From Oscillospiraceae bacterium (GTDB lineage: Bacteria; Bacillota; Clostridia; Oscillospirales; Oscillospiraceae), in NCBI GenBank assembly GCA_012513005.1, contig JAAZCZ010000102.1, positions 1-9,166 of the forward strand: 9,166 nucleotides of DNA, in the 5' to 3' direction. Positions 1 to 5,823 of this stretch are shown piece after piece. The position numbers were made by a program, and so were the translations under genes. Every line of letters starts with the position of its first letter. The stretch's first letter is position 1. Below the pieces are notes generated by a model. It saw only the letters and a program-made list of their open reading frames with translations. It had not been told where the DNA came from and ran no database searches.

Positions 1-912
1 AAGGAAACTGTTCTGCCGACTATGACAGGCGTCATCACAAACATAACAAGCGGCGTTGTGTATTTCCTGCGCGGTGTATATTATGTGGCAGTCGGTGTCA
101 TCGCCTCTGTATATATCTTATATAACAAGGAAGCAGCCGGCGCCGGAATCAAGAAAATACTATACAGCGTACTTTCTTTAGAAAGGGCAGAAAAGCTGCT
201 CAAAAGCTTCAGATTTTCAGACGGCATATTCTTAGACTTCATTTCAGGCAAAATATTAGACAGCGCAATAATCGGCGTTATTTGCTATATCAGCTGCCTA
301 ATAATGGGCATGCCGTACCCGATACTAATTGCAGTAATAGTAGGCGTAACCAATGTAATCCCGTTTTTTGGTCCGTTCATCGGAGCTATACCGTCGGGAA
401 TAATAATACTCACTGTCTCACCGATAAAATGCCTTATATTCGGAGTCTTCATAATTGCGCTTCAGCAGTTTGACGGCAATATTTTAGGACCCAAGATATT
501 AGGCGGCAAAATCGGAATAAACGGCTTTTGGATAATGTTCTCAATCATAATGGGCGCCGGGCTATTCGGCTTTGTGGGAATGTTGCTCGGTGTTCCGGTG
601 TTCATGATAATCTACACAGGAATTTCATCTCTAGTCGATAAGTTGTTGGGCAAAAAAGGCCTGCCTACAGATGGTGCCTACTATGAGAATTTACTATTTA
701 TTAATCCTGTCACCAAGATAGGCGTAGAGCGGCCGCCCGAGCCCACATTTGAAGAAAAACAAAAGGCTAAGGCTGAGAAAAGAGCAATAGAAAAACAGAA
801 AAGCTCCGAAAAGGGAGAGCGGCTCTTTGCCAATGTAATATCATGGAGAAGCAAAAGAAAAGAGCCCCCCGAAAAAAGTGATTCGGAGGACTCAGAAAGT
901 CCGGATAGTTAA
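1..912 (+). CDS. AI-2E/PerM family transporter, C-terminal part (5' end outside window)
   Basis: The frame is open from base 1, so the first ATG (22) is most likely internal and about 303 C-terminal residues are visible. The family consists of polytopic inner-membrane proteins (usually about 350-400 residues, several helices); members include the putative autoinducer-2 exporter TqsA and ion/H+ antiporters, so the substrate cannot be named. Family hallmarks seen are the helix-loop segment PYPILIAVIVGVTNVIPFFG followed by GPFIGAIP, then LQQFDGNILGPKILGGKIG and the GLFGFVGMLLGVPVF helix. After the last helix (ending near base 650) comes a hydrophilic tail of about 90 residues, first Lys/Glu-rich and then Ser/Asp/Glu-rich, ending in SDSEDSESPDS. 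The upstream two helices are missing because of the window edge. No terminator is evident before the convergent desulfurase gene. Family assignment is firm; function is open. Confidence 0.9.
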   Translation, partial: KETVLPTMTGVITNITSGVVYFLRGVYYVAVGVIASVYILYNKEAAGAGIKKILYSVLSLERAEKLLKSFRFSDGIFLDFISGKILDSAIIGVICYISCLIMGMPYPILIAVIVGVTNVIPFFGPFIGAIPSGIIILTVSPIKCLIFGVFIIALQQFDGNILGPKILGGKIGINGFWIMFSIIMGAGLFGFVGMLLGVPVFMIIYTGISSLVDKLLGKKGLPTDGAYYENLLFINPVTKIGVERPPEPTFEEKQKAKAEKRAIEKQKSSEKGERLFANVISWRSKRKEPPEKSDSEDSESPDS

Positions 913-937
913 TTAAACTATAAAACGGAAATAAGCC
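913..937. other. Convergent intergenic gap without a visible terminator
   Basis: Only 25 bp separate the stop codon of the transporter (+, TAA ending at 912) from that of the desulfurase (-, TAA at 940-938). The sequence is AT-rich. The only symmetry is a 5-bp inverted repeat TAGTT/AACTA (906-910 and 916-920), too weak to be a convincing intrinsic terminator and lacking a T-run on either strand. The two transcripts therefore probably overlap at their 3' ends. Confidence 0.5.
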
Positions 938-2068
938 TTAACGATGCACAAGTGTGTTTTTAGCTTCACCCAGCATATCACAAAAAATATCAAGTTCATT
1001 TTTAGTAGTGTATCTGGATAGCCCCAAACGCAGTGTTCCGTCAATTACAGATGAAGGCAAACCGATTGCCTCCAGCACATGGCTCCGCCCGCCTTTTTTG
1101 CAGGCGGAGCTTCTTGATACAAAAATATCTCGCGCCTCTAAGAAATTCATCAAAACCTCACTGCGGTAGCCGGGCAGTGAAATAGAAATAATATGCGGGG
1201 CATCGGACTTTAATATATGAGCCTCGGGTATTAATACGCTAAGTCTTGTAGTAAGATAATCCTTTAGTTCCCGCAGCATAGCAGGAGAGTCAGGGCAGTT
1301 TTCAAGGCTGTCATGCACAGCCTCGCCGAAGGCAGCAATTAAAGGCACAGATTCAGTGCCGCCCCGCATGCCGTTTTCCTGCCCGCCACCGAATATATAA
1401 GGCGCAATTCGCAGACCGCGACGCACAAACAGCGCGCCTATACCCTTAGGTGCATGTACCTTATGCCCGGATATACTCAGCAAATCGCAGCCCAAAGCTT
1501 TCACATCAGTCGGCACCTTCAAAAATGCCTGAACTGCATCTGTATGAAGCAGAGCCTTTGATTTATTTTCCAGCAGAGTCTTTTTTATTCCGGCAATATC
1601 TGTAACCCCGCCGGTCTCATTACTCACCAGCATCAGCGACACTAAAACAGTGTCGGGGCGCAGAGCATCTAAAACAGACTTAGCAGAAACAGAGCCGTCA
1701 GGCTCGGGTGATACTAAAGTGACCTCAAAGCCGCGGCGATCAAGCTCAGATAAAGACTTCAAAACAGCGGGATGCTCGGCTTTTGAGCTAATAATATGCT
1801 TTCCGACTCTTGCCGAAACTGCAGCGCTGCCAAAAATTGCCCAGTTGTCAGACTCAGTGCCCGAGGCAGTAAAATAAATTTCATCAGGGCTGCAATTTAA
1901 AGCCTTTGCTATCTGTGCTCTTCCTCTTTTCACAAGCGAAGCCGCCTGCCTGCCCTTTTTGTGGGTTGAAGAGGGGTTGCCGTATTCAGATGTCATAGCA
2001 GCAGTCGCCGCCTGCGCAGATAGAGCACAAACGCGTGTAGTCGCTGCATTATCAAGATATATTTCCAA
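938..2068 (-). CDS. nifS: Cysteine desulfurase, NifS/IscS family (376 aa, TTG start)
   Basis: A cytosolic PLP enzyme converting L-cysteine to L-alanine and an enzyme-bound persulfide that feeds Fe-S clusters or tRNA thiolation. Counting from the TTG at 2068-2066, the N-terminus is MEIYLDNAATT, the standard start of the family. Visible residues are ASGTESDN (68-75), the PLP-stacking His in AEHPA (His99), HTDAVQ (Asp177, Gln180), the Schiff-base lysine in SISGHKVHAPKG (Lys203), GGGQENGMRGGTE (227-239), and the sulfur-carrying cysteine in RSSACKKGGRSHVLEAIG (Cys323). Length matches the family. The open frame extends to an ATG at 2161, but that would add 31 residues unlike the family and lies inside mtaB; TTG has GGAGG (2080-2076) seven bases upstream. 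It is divergent from mtaB. Whether its sulfur serves Fe-S assembly or tRNA modification cannot be told; no iscU or thiI is adjacent. Confidence 0.95.
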   Translation of the reverse strand: MEIYLDNAATTRVCALSAQAATAAMTSEYGNPSSTHKKGRQAASLVKRGRAQIAKALNCSPDEIYFTASGTESDNWAIFGSAAVSARVGKHIISSKAEHPAVLKSLSELDRRGFEVTLVSPEPDGSVSAKSVLDALRPDTVLVSLMLVSNETGGVTDIAGIKKTLLENKSKALLHTDAVQAFLKVPTDVKALGCDLLSISGHKVHAPKGIGALFVRRGLRIAPYIFGGGQENGMRGGTESVPLIAAFGEAVHDSLENCPDSPAMLRELKDYLTTRLSVLIPEAHILKSDAPHIISISLPGYRSEVLMNFLEARDIFVSRSSACKKGGRSHVLEAIGLPSSVIDGTLRLGLSRYTTKNELDIFCDMLGEAKNTLVHR

Positions 2069-2075
2069 AAAATCG

Positions 2076-2080
2076 CCTCC
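2076..2080 (-). promoter_or_regulatory. Ribosome binding site fixing the desulfurase TTG start
   Basis: GGAGG on the minus strand (reading 2080 to 2076), followed by the 7-base spacer CGATTTT and TTG (2068-2066). This decides the start: the in-frame upstream ATG at 2161 would put this site inside the coding region and add non-family residues. Confidence 0.85.
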
Positions 2081-2095
2081 GGGCAAATGAGAATC

Positions 2096-2100
2096 GAGGT
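2096..2100 (+). promoter_or_regulatory. Ribosome binding site fixing the mtaB TTG start
   Basis: GAGGT lies seven bases before TTG 2108-2110. The alternative in-frame ATG at 2087 has no purine-rich site before it (the bases there are the complement of the divergent gene's GGAGG) and would add seven residues ahead of the family N-terminus. Confidence 0.75.
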
Positions 2101-2107
2101 AATACCA

Positions 2108-3400
2108 TTGAATTATATTATAGTCACTCTCGGCTGCAAGGTCAATCAGTATGAATCCCACGCAATGGAGAAAATGTTAAATGAAAAAGGACACACAAAA
2201 GCTCCTGCAGGAAAGAGTGCTGATGTAATAATAATCAACACCTGCGCGGTTACTGCAGAGAGCGGCAGAAAATCCAGACAGGCAATACGAAAGCTAAAAC
2301 AGCAAAACCCAAATGCAGTCTGTGCAATTTGCGGCTGCTGGTCTCAAACAGACAGGCAGGCAGCAGAAGCTATGGAAGCAGATATTATCTACGGCAGCAC
2401 AGACAGACGAGGTCTGATAAGCGAAATTGAAGAGTATATTAAAGAGGGAAAAAACAAACCCGTCACGGAGATCAATAATCCTGCAGATGATAAAGAAATA
2501 GAGGATCTGCCGGCAGGGGCTTTTAGCGAGCATGCCAGGGCATATCTAAAAATAGAAGACGGCTGCAACAACTTTTGCAGCTACTGTATAATACCCTACG
2601 CAAGGGGCAGGGTGCGGTCAATTCCCCCTTCAGATGCTATAGAAAAAGCAAAGGCACTGAGAGATAAGGGATATAAGGAAATAGTGCTAACCGGAATCGA
2701 AATAGCCTCATACGGCAAAGATCTAAAGCAAAATATCGGACTTATAGATTTAGTAGAAATAATAGCAGCCGAGGTGCCGGGTATTAGGCTCAGGCTCGGC
2801 TCCTTAGAAACCACAATTATAACAGAGGAATTTTGCAAAAGACTTAAATCAGCAGGCACAGTCTGTGACCACTTCCATATGTCACTGCAATCCGGCTCAG
2901 ACAGCATACTTAAAAAAATGAACAGAAAATATAATACGCAGGAGTTTAAAAATGCAATAGACCTGCTGAGAGAGCATTTTGAAGACTGCGGAATAACGGC
3001 AGATTTAATTTGCGGCTTTCCCGGGGAAACCCAGGCAGAGCATGCAGAGTCAATGAGATTTATAGAAGCCTGCAATTTTTCGGATATGCATATTTTCCCG
3101 TATTCAATCAGACCTGGCACAAAGGCAGCTCTGTTGCCGAATCAGCTAAAAAAGGCAGAAAAGGCAAAAAGAGCGGCAGAAGCAAACGAAATTGCCAAAA
3201 AGTCCAAGCAGAAATTTTTAGAAAGCCTGAAAGGCAAAACCCTCTCGGTTTTATTCGAAACAGAAAGCGCAGGAGTGTCCGTGGGTCATGCAACAAACTA
3301 CGCACAAGTGTGCGCAGAAGGGGAACATCTCCGTGGCATTGTTAAAAGTGTCGCAATTTCATCCGTTTCAGACGAAATGCTTGTAGGTTATTTAGTTTGA
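2108..3400 (+). CDS. mtaB: tRNA (N6-threonylcarbamoyladenosine(37)-C2)-methylthiotransferase MtaB (430 aa, TTG start)
   Basis: A radical-SAM enzyme that converts t6A37 to ms2t6A in tRNAs reading ANN codons, using two 4Fe-4S clusters. From the TTG start the N-terminus reads MNYIIVTLGCKVNQYE, the MtaB-type opening of the methylthiotransferase (UPF0004) domain. Likely auxiliary-cluster cysteines are Cys10, Cys46 (INTCAVT) and Cys77 (CGCWSQ). The radical-SAM CxxxCxxC is Cys153-Cys157-Cys160 in DGCNNFCSYCIIPYARG. Further markers are SLQSGSDSILKKMNRKY (259-275), the ADLICGFPGET loop (298-308) and FPYSIRPGTKA (330-340). A C-terminal TRAM RNA-binding domain follows at about 373-430. Length fits MtaB (about 430-450); MiaB and RimO differ in the N-terminal motif and linker. 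No clear promoter is seen upstream: it would have to lie inside the desulfurase gene, where only a weak TATATT (2058-2063) is present. The serC promoter -35 overlaps its stop codon. Confidence 0.94.
   Translation: MNYIIVTLGCKVNQYESHAMEKMLNEKGHTKAPAGKSADVIIINTCAVTAESGRKSRQAIRKLKQQNPNAVCAICGCWSQTDRQAAEAMEADIIYGSTDRRGLISEIEEYIKEGKNKPVTEINNPADDKEIEDLPAGAFSEHARAYLKIEDGCNNFCSYCIIPYARGRVRSIPPSDAIEKAKALRDKGYKEIVLTGIEIASYGKDLKQNIGLIDLVEIIAAEVPGIRLRLGSLETTIITEEFCKRLKSAGTVCDHFHMSLQSGSDSILKKMNRKYNTQEFKNAIDLLREHFEDCGITADLICGFPGETQAEHAESMRFIEACNFSDMHIFPYSIRPGTKAALLPNQLKKAEKAKRAAEANEIAKKSKQKFLESLKGKTLSVLFETESAGVSVGHATNYAQVCAEGEHLRGIVKSVAISSVSDEMLVGYLV
2117..2145 (-). promoter_or_regulatory. Near-consensus sigma-A promoter for the desulfurase, inside mtaB
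   Basis: On the minus strand TTGACC (2145-2140) is followed by exactly 17 bases and TATAAT (2122-2117); a second overlapping TATAAT lies at 2117-2112. The predicted transcript start is near 2110, giving a leader of about 42 nt that carries the GGAGG site. The whole element lies within codons 2-13 of mtaB on the other strand, and the -35 is the antisense of the codons for K-V-N in the conserved GCKVNQ motif. The match is read directly; activity is inferred. Confidence 0.8.
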
Positions 3401-3425
3401 CGATTAAAAAAAAGATATCTATAAT
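3397..3425 (+). promoter_or_regulatory. Near-consensus sigma-A promoter for serC-serA
   Basis: TTGACG (3397-3402), a 17-base spacer and TATAAT (3420-3425) match the consensus in 11 of 12 positions. The -35 overlaps the mtaB stop codon TGA (3398-3400). The expected start is near 3432, leaving a leader of about 22 nt with the ribosome binding site. No riboswitch or attenuator fits in so short a leader, so control, if any, would act on initiation or by read-through from mtaB. Confidence 0.8.
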
Positions 3426-3440
3426 CTAATCAGCACCTAT

Positions 3441-3447
3441 GAGGGGG
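3441..3447 (+). promoter_or_regulatory. Ribosome binding site fixing the serC start
   Basis: GAGGGGG ends six bases before the ATG at 3454. An in-frame ATG at 3439 overlaps this site and would add only MRGYI; the later ATG gives the family N-terminus. Confidence 0.8.
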
Positions 3448-3453
3448 TATATT

Positions 3454-4539
3454 ATGAGCAATAAAGTGTATAATTATTCAGCAGGACCGGCAACCTTGCC
3501 CGAGCAGGTACTGGATATCTGCAAAAAGGAGCTGCTTGACTGGCGCGGCAGCGGCATATCCGTAATGGAGATGAATCACCGCGGCGAGAACTTTGGTGAG
3601 ATTCTACAGGATGCAAAACAGTCTGTAAAAACTCTGCTAAATGTTCCCGATACGCATGAAATATTATTCGTGCAGGGCGGAGCCACAGCTCAGTTTTCTG
3701 CAGTGCCGTTAAACCTTATCGGAAAAACGGGCAAAGCAGACTACATAGTCTCAGGCAACTTTTCGGAGATAGCTGCTGCGGAAGCCGAAAAATATGGTAA
3801 AGTCAGTATAGCGGCAAGCACAAAGCCTTTTAATTACACCCGCGTGCCGGTCGCATCTGATATTAGATTATCCGATAATTCCTCATACCTGCATTACTGT
3901 TCAAACAACACAGTTTTCGGAACTGCATTTTCATATGTACCGGAGGCGGGAACTTTGCCTTTGGTCTGCGATATGTCATCAGACATAATGTCAAAGCCTA
4001 TTGATGTCGCAAAATACGGGCTTATCTATGCCGGTGCGCAAAAGAATATGGCACCTGCCGGAGTTACAATGCTCATATTAAGAAAAGACATTTTGGGAAA
4101 TGAGCTTAATATAACACCGCGTCAAATGAGCTATAAGCTTTTTGCAGACAGCGATTCTCTGCTGAACACACCGCCCTGCTGGTGCATATATATGCTCGGG
4201 CTGGTAATGCACTGGGTTTCTGATAACGGCGGAGTATCCGGTATGGCGGAGCTTAAAAAAGAGAGAAGTGCAGTTATTTATGATGTTTTGGATAACTCTA
4301 AGTTCTATGCTCCCTTTGCAGAAAAAGACAGCCGCTCGGATATAAACATTACATTCAGAACACCGAGCGCAGAAAAAGACAGCGAGTTTGTAAAAGAGGC
4401 TGCATCCAAGGGGCTAATCTGCCTTGCAGGGCACAAAAAGGCTGGCGGGCTCAGAGCATCACTGTATAACGCAATGACAATACAGGGCGCAAAAGTACTT
4501 GCAGAATTTATGAAGGAGTTTGAAGTCCGAAATGTATAA
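3454..4539 (+). CDS. serC: Phosphoserine aminotransferase SerC (361 aa)
   Basis: A cytosolic class V aminotransferase converting 3-phosphohydroxypyruvate and glutamate to phosphoserine and 2-oxoglutarate, the second step of serine synthesis. It begins MSNKVYNYSAGPATLPEQVL as in the family. Visible active-site features are His42-Arg43 (MNHRGENF), QGGATAQFSAVPLNL (74-88), Thr153 in HYCSNNTVFG, Asp173 (CDMSSDIMS), the PLP lysine Lys197 in GAQKNMAPAG, Asn238-Thr239 (NTPP), and the C-terminal GHKKAGGLRASLYNAM with Arg334. Two positions differ from what I recall of the E. coli enzyme: Phe103 stands where Trp stacks on PLP, and Lys328 where Arg follows His. Both are conservative. Length is normal (about 360). 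It is the first gene of a two-gene operon; serA starts before its stop codon, so the two are translationally coupled. No serB is in the window. Confidence 0.96.
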   Translation: MSNKVYNYSAGPATLPEQVLDICKKELLDWRGSGISVMEMNHRGENFGEILQDAKQSVKTLLNVPDTHEILFVQGGATAQFSAVPLNLIGKTGKADYIVSGNFSEIAAAEAEKYGKVSIAASTKPFNYTRVPVASDIRLSDNSSYLHYCSNNTVFGTAFSYVPEAGTLPLVCDMSSDIMSKPIDVAKYGLIYAGAQKNMAPAGVTMLILRKDILGNELNITPRQMSYKLFADSDSLLNTPPCWCIYMLGLVMHWVSDNGGVSGMAELKKERSAVIYDVLDNSKFYAPFAEKDSRSDINITFRTPSAEKDSEFVKEAASKGLICLAGHKKAGGLRASLYNAMTIQGAKVLAEFMKEFEVRNV

Positions 4540-5701
4540 TATTAAGACACTCAACACAATTTCGGAGCTCGGCACAGACTATCTCACAGAGAGAAACTGC
4601 AATGTGGGAAGAGCGGTCGAAAATCCGGATGCAATGCTCATAAGATCTGCGGATATACACGACTACGAATTTAACTCAGAGCTTTTGTGCATAGCAAGGG
4701 CGGGTGCCGGCACAAACAACATTCCGATCGAAAAATGCTCAGAGCAGGGAATAGCAGTATTTAACACTCCGGGCGCCAATGCTGAAGCGGTCAAGGAGCT
4801 AATAATCTGCGAGCTAATAATGGCATCAAGAGATGTGCTCGGCAGCATAGACTGGACAAGGACACTATCCGAAGAGGGAGATAAAATCCCCGACATAGTC
4901 GAAAAGGGCAAATCAGCCTTCATAGGTCCCGAAATACACGGCAAGGTCTTGGGCGTAATCGGTCTCGGTGCAGTGGGAGCATTAGTGGCTAACGCTGCCC
5001 ATGATTTGGGCATGACAGTCTACGGCTACGACCCGTTTTTATCTGTAGACGCTGCTTGGAGACTGCGCAGCGAAATAATCCATGCAAAGGATGTAGGCGA
5101 GATATTCGCTAACAGCGACTACATAAGCATCAATGTGCCTCACACAGAAAAAACTCATCACATGCTGAACGAAGAGGCGTTTAATGCTATGAAGGTGGGA
5201 GTTCGCATTGTAAACGAATCTCGTGCAGAGGTAGTTGACGATGACGCCATGGTTCAGGCACTTGACACCGGCAAGGTCTCAAAGTATGTAACAGACTTCC
5301 CGAACGAAAAAATTCTAAGAGCGCCAAATGTCATAGCGCTTCCGCACATAGGTGCATGCACGCCGGAGAGCGAAGAAAAATGCGCTGTCATGGCAGCAAA
5401 GGAGATTTACGACTATCTCAAAAACGGCAATATCAAAAACTCGGTCAACTACCCGGATGCCTACTTAGAGCGGGCAGGTGCATGTAGAATCTGTGTAATC
5501 CACAGAAACGTGCCCAATATGATAAACAGCTTCCTAGACTTAGTCAGCGAAAAGAATCTTAACGTCGAGCACATGCTAAACAAGGCAGTCGGAGGCTATG
5601 CATACACAATAGTAGACTTAGATGCTACAGTTAACGGAGATGTAATTGACAGGATTAAGAACAATAAAGACGTGCTTAAGGTAAGACTGCTGACGGAATA
5701 A
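4532..5701 (+). CDS. serA: D-3-phosphoglycerate dehydrogenase SerA, short ACT-domain form (389 aa)
   Basis: Catalyses NAD-dependent oxidation of 3-phosphoglycerate to 3-phosphohydroxypyruvate, the committing step of serine synthesis and the supplier of the SerC substrate. The N-terminus MYNIKTLNTISELGTDYL is typical of the short clostridial/Bacteroides form. The Rossmann fold shows VIGLGAVG (142-149) with the NAD-ribose acidic residue Asp167 in YGYDPF. The catalytic set is Arg231 (NESRAEVV), Glu259 (DFPNEKI) and His272 (LPHIGACTPES). From about 316 there is a C-terminal ACT domain (CRICVIHRNVPNMINSF onward), which in this family usually senses serine, so feedback inhibition is likely. The ATG overlaps the last 8 bp of serC (ATGTATAA). 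AAGGAG (4513-4518) is 13 bases from this ATG, a long spacing, but only one base from an in-frame TTG (4520), which I reject. Coupled translation probably helps initiation. A terminator follows directly. Confidence 0.95.
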   Translation: MYNIKTLNTISELGTDYLTERNCNVGRAVENPDAMLIRSADIHDYEFNSELLCIARAGAGTNNIPIEKCSEQGIAVFNTPGANAEAVKELIICELIMASRDVLGSIDWTRTLSEEGDKIPDIVEKGKSAFIGPEIHGKVLGVIGLGAVGALVANAAHDLGMTVYGYDPFLSVDAAWRLRSEIIHAKDVGEIFANSDYISINVPHTEKTHHMLNEEAFNAMKVGVRIVNESRAEVVDDDAMVQALDTGKVSKYVTDFPNEKILRAPNVIALPHIGACTPESEEKCAVMAAKEIYDYLKNGNIKNSVNYPDAYLERAGACRICVIHRNVPNMINSFLDLVSEKNLNVEHMLNKAVGGYAYTIVDLDATVNGDVIDRIKNNKDVLKVRLLTE

Positions 5702-5710
5702 ACTTAAACT

Positions 5711-5741
5711 AAAAAAGCACGGCTGCGGCTGTGCTTTTTTT
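5711..5741 (+). terminator. Intrinsic terminator of serC-serA
   Basis: AAAAAAGCAC (5711-5720) pairs perfectly with GTGCTTTTTT (5731-5740); inside it GGC/GCT adds three pairs including one G-U around a four-base loop. The right arm runs into seven Ts (5735-5741). It starts nine bases after the serA stop codon and closes the serine operon. The A-tract on the left makes it potentially bidirectional. Confidence 0.92.
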
Positions 5742-5763
5742 GCCGTTTTATTACAAAAAATGT

Positions 5764-5785
5764 AATTCATTGTTAACAAAGAATT
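5764..5785. promoter_or_regulatory. 22-bp near-perfect palindrome upstream of the ATPase promoter (candidate operator)
   Basis: The half-sites AATTCATTGTT (5764-5774) and AACAAAGAATT (5775-5785) are inverted repeats with a single mismatched pair; the core TTGTTAACAA is perfect. It lies about 39-60 bases before the predicted ATPase transcript start, the position of an activator or upstream operator. A separate small inverted repeat, TTACA-AAAAA-TGTAA, lies at 5751-5765. The core resembles the outer parts of a Rex-type half-site but lacks the central spacer, so I do not name a regulator. AT-rich palindromes can arise by chance. Confidence 0.45.
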
Positions 5786-5808
5786 CACTGCAAAAAATCG
5801 CTTGGATG

Positions 5809-5817
5809 TGCTACAAT
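5809..5817 (+). promoter_or_regulatory. Extended -10 promoter of the P-type ATPase gene, predicting a leaderless mRNA
   Basis: TGC directly followed by TACAAT (5812-5817) is an extended -10 element. The -35 position holds only a weak match (CTGCAA, 5788-5793, 18-base spacer). The expected start, six to seven bases after the -10, falls at 5823-5824, which is the A of the ATG. There is no Shine-Dalgarno sequence before that ATG. Confidence 0.65.
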
Positions 5818-5823
5818 ACACTT

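Noticed and set aside
1082..1110. GCTCCGCC/GGCGGAGC inverted repeat with six Ts, terminator-like
   Set aside because: The T-run is in the loop, not after the stem, and the sequence encodes the catalytic cysteine loop (SACKKGGRS) of the desulfurase. Explained by coding constraint.
2596..3120. Minus-strand open frame of 174 codons
   Set aside because: Antisense to the radical-SAM core of mtaB; no family features.
5770..5779. TTGTTAACAA as a Rex (NADH-sensor) operator
   Set aside because: The Rex site I know is TTGTTAA-N4-TTAACAA; here the half-sites overlap with no spacer, so it is not a proper match.
5731..5823. Upstream extension of the P-type ATPase to a GTG at 5731 or ATG at 5806
   Set aside because: The GTG lies in the right arm of the serA terminator, and both starts lie upstream of or within the promoter without a ribosome binding site; the extra residues look non-family.
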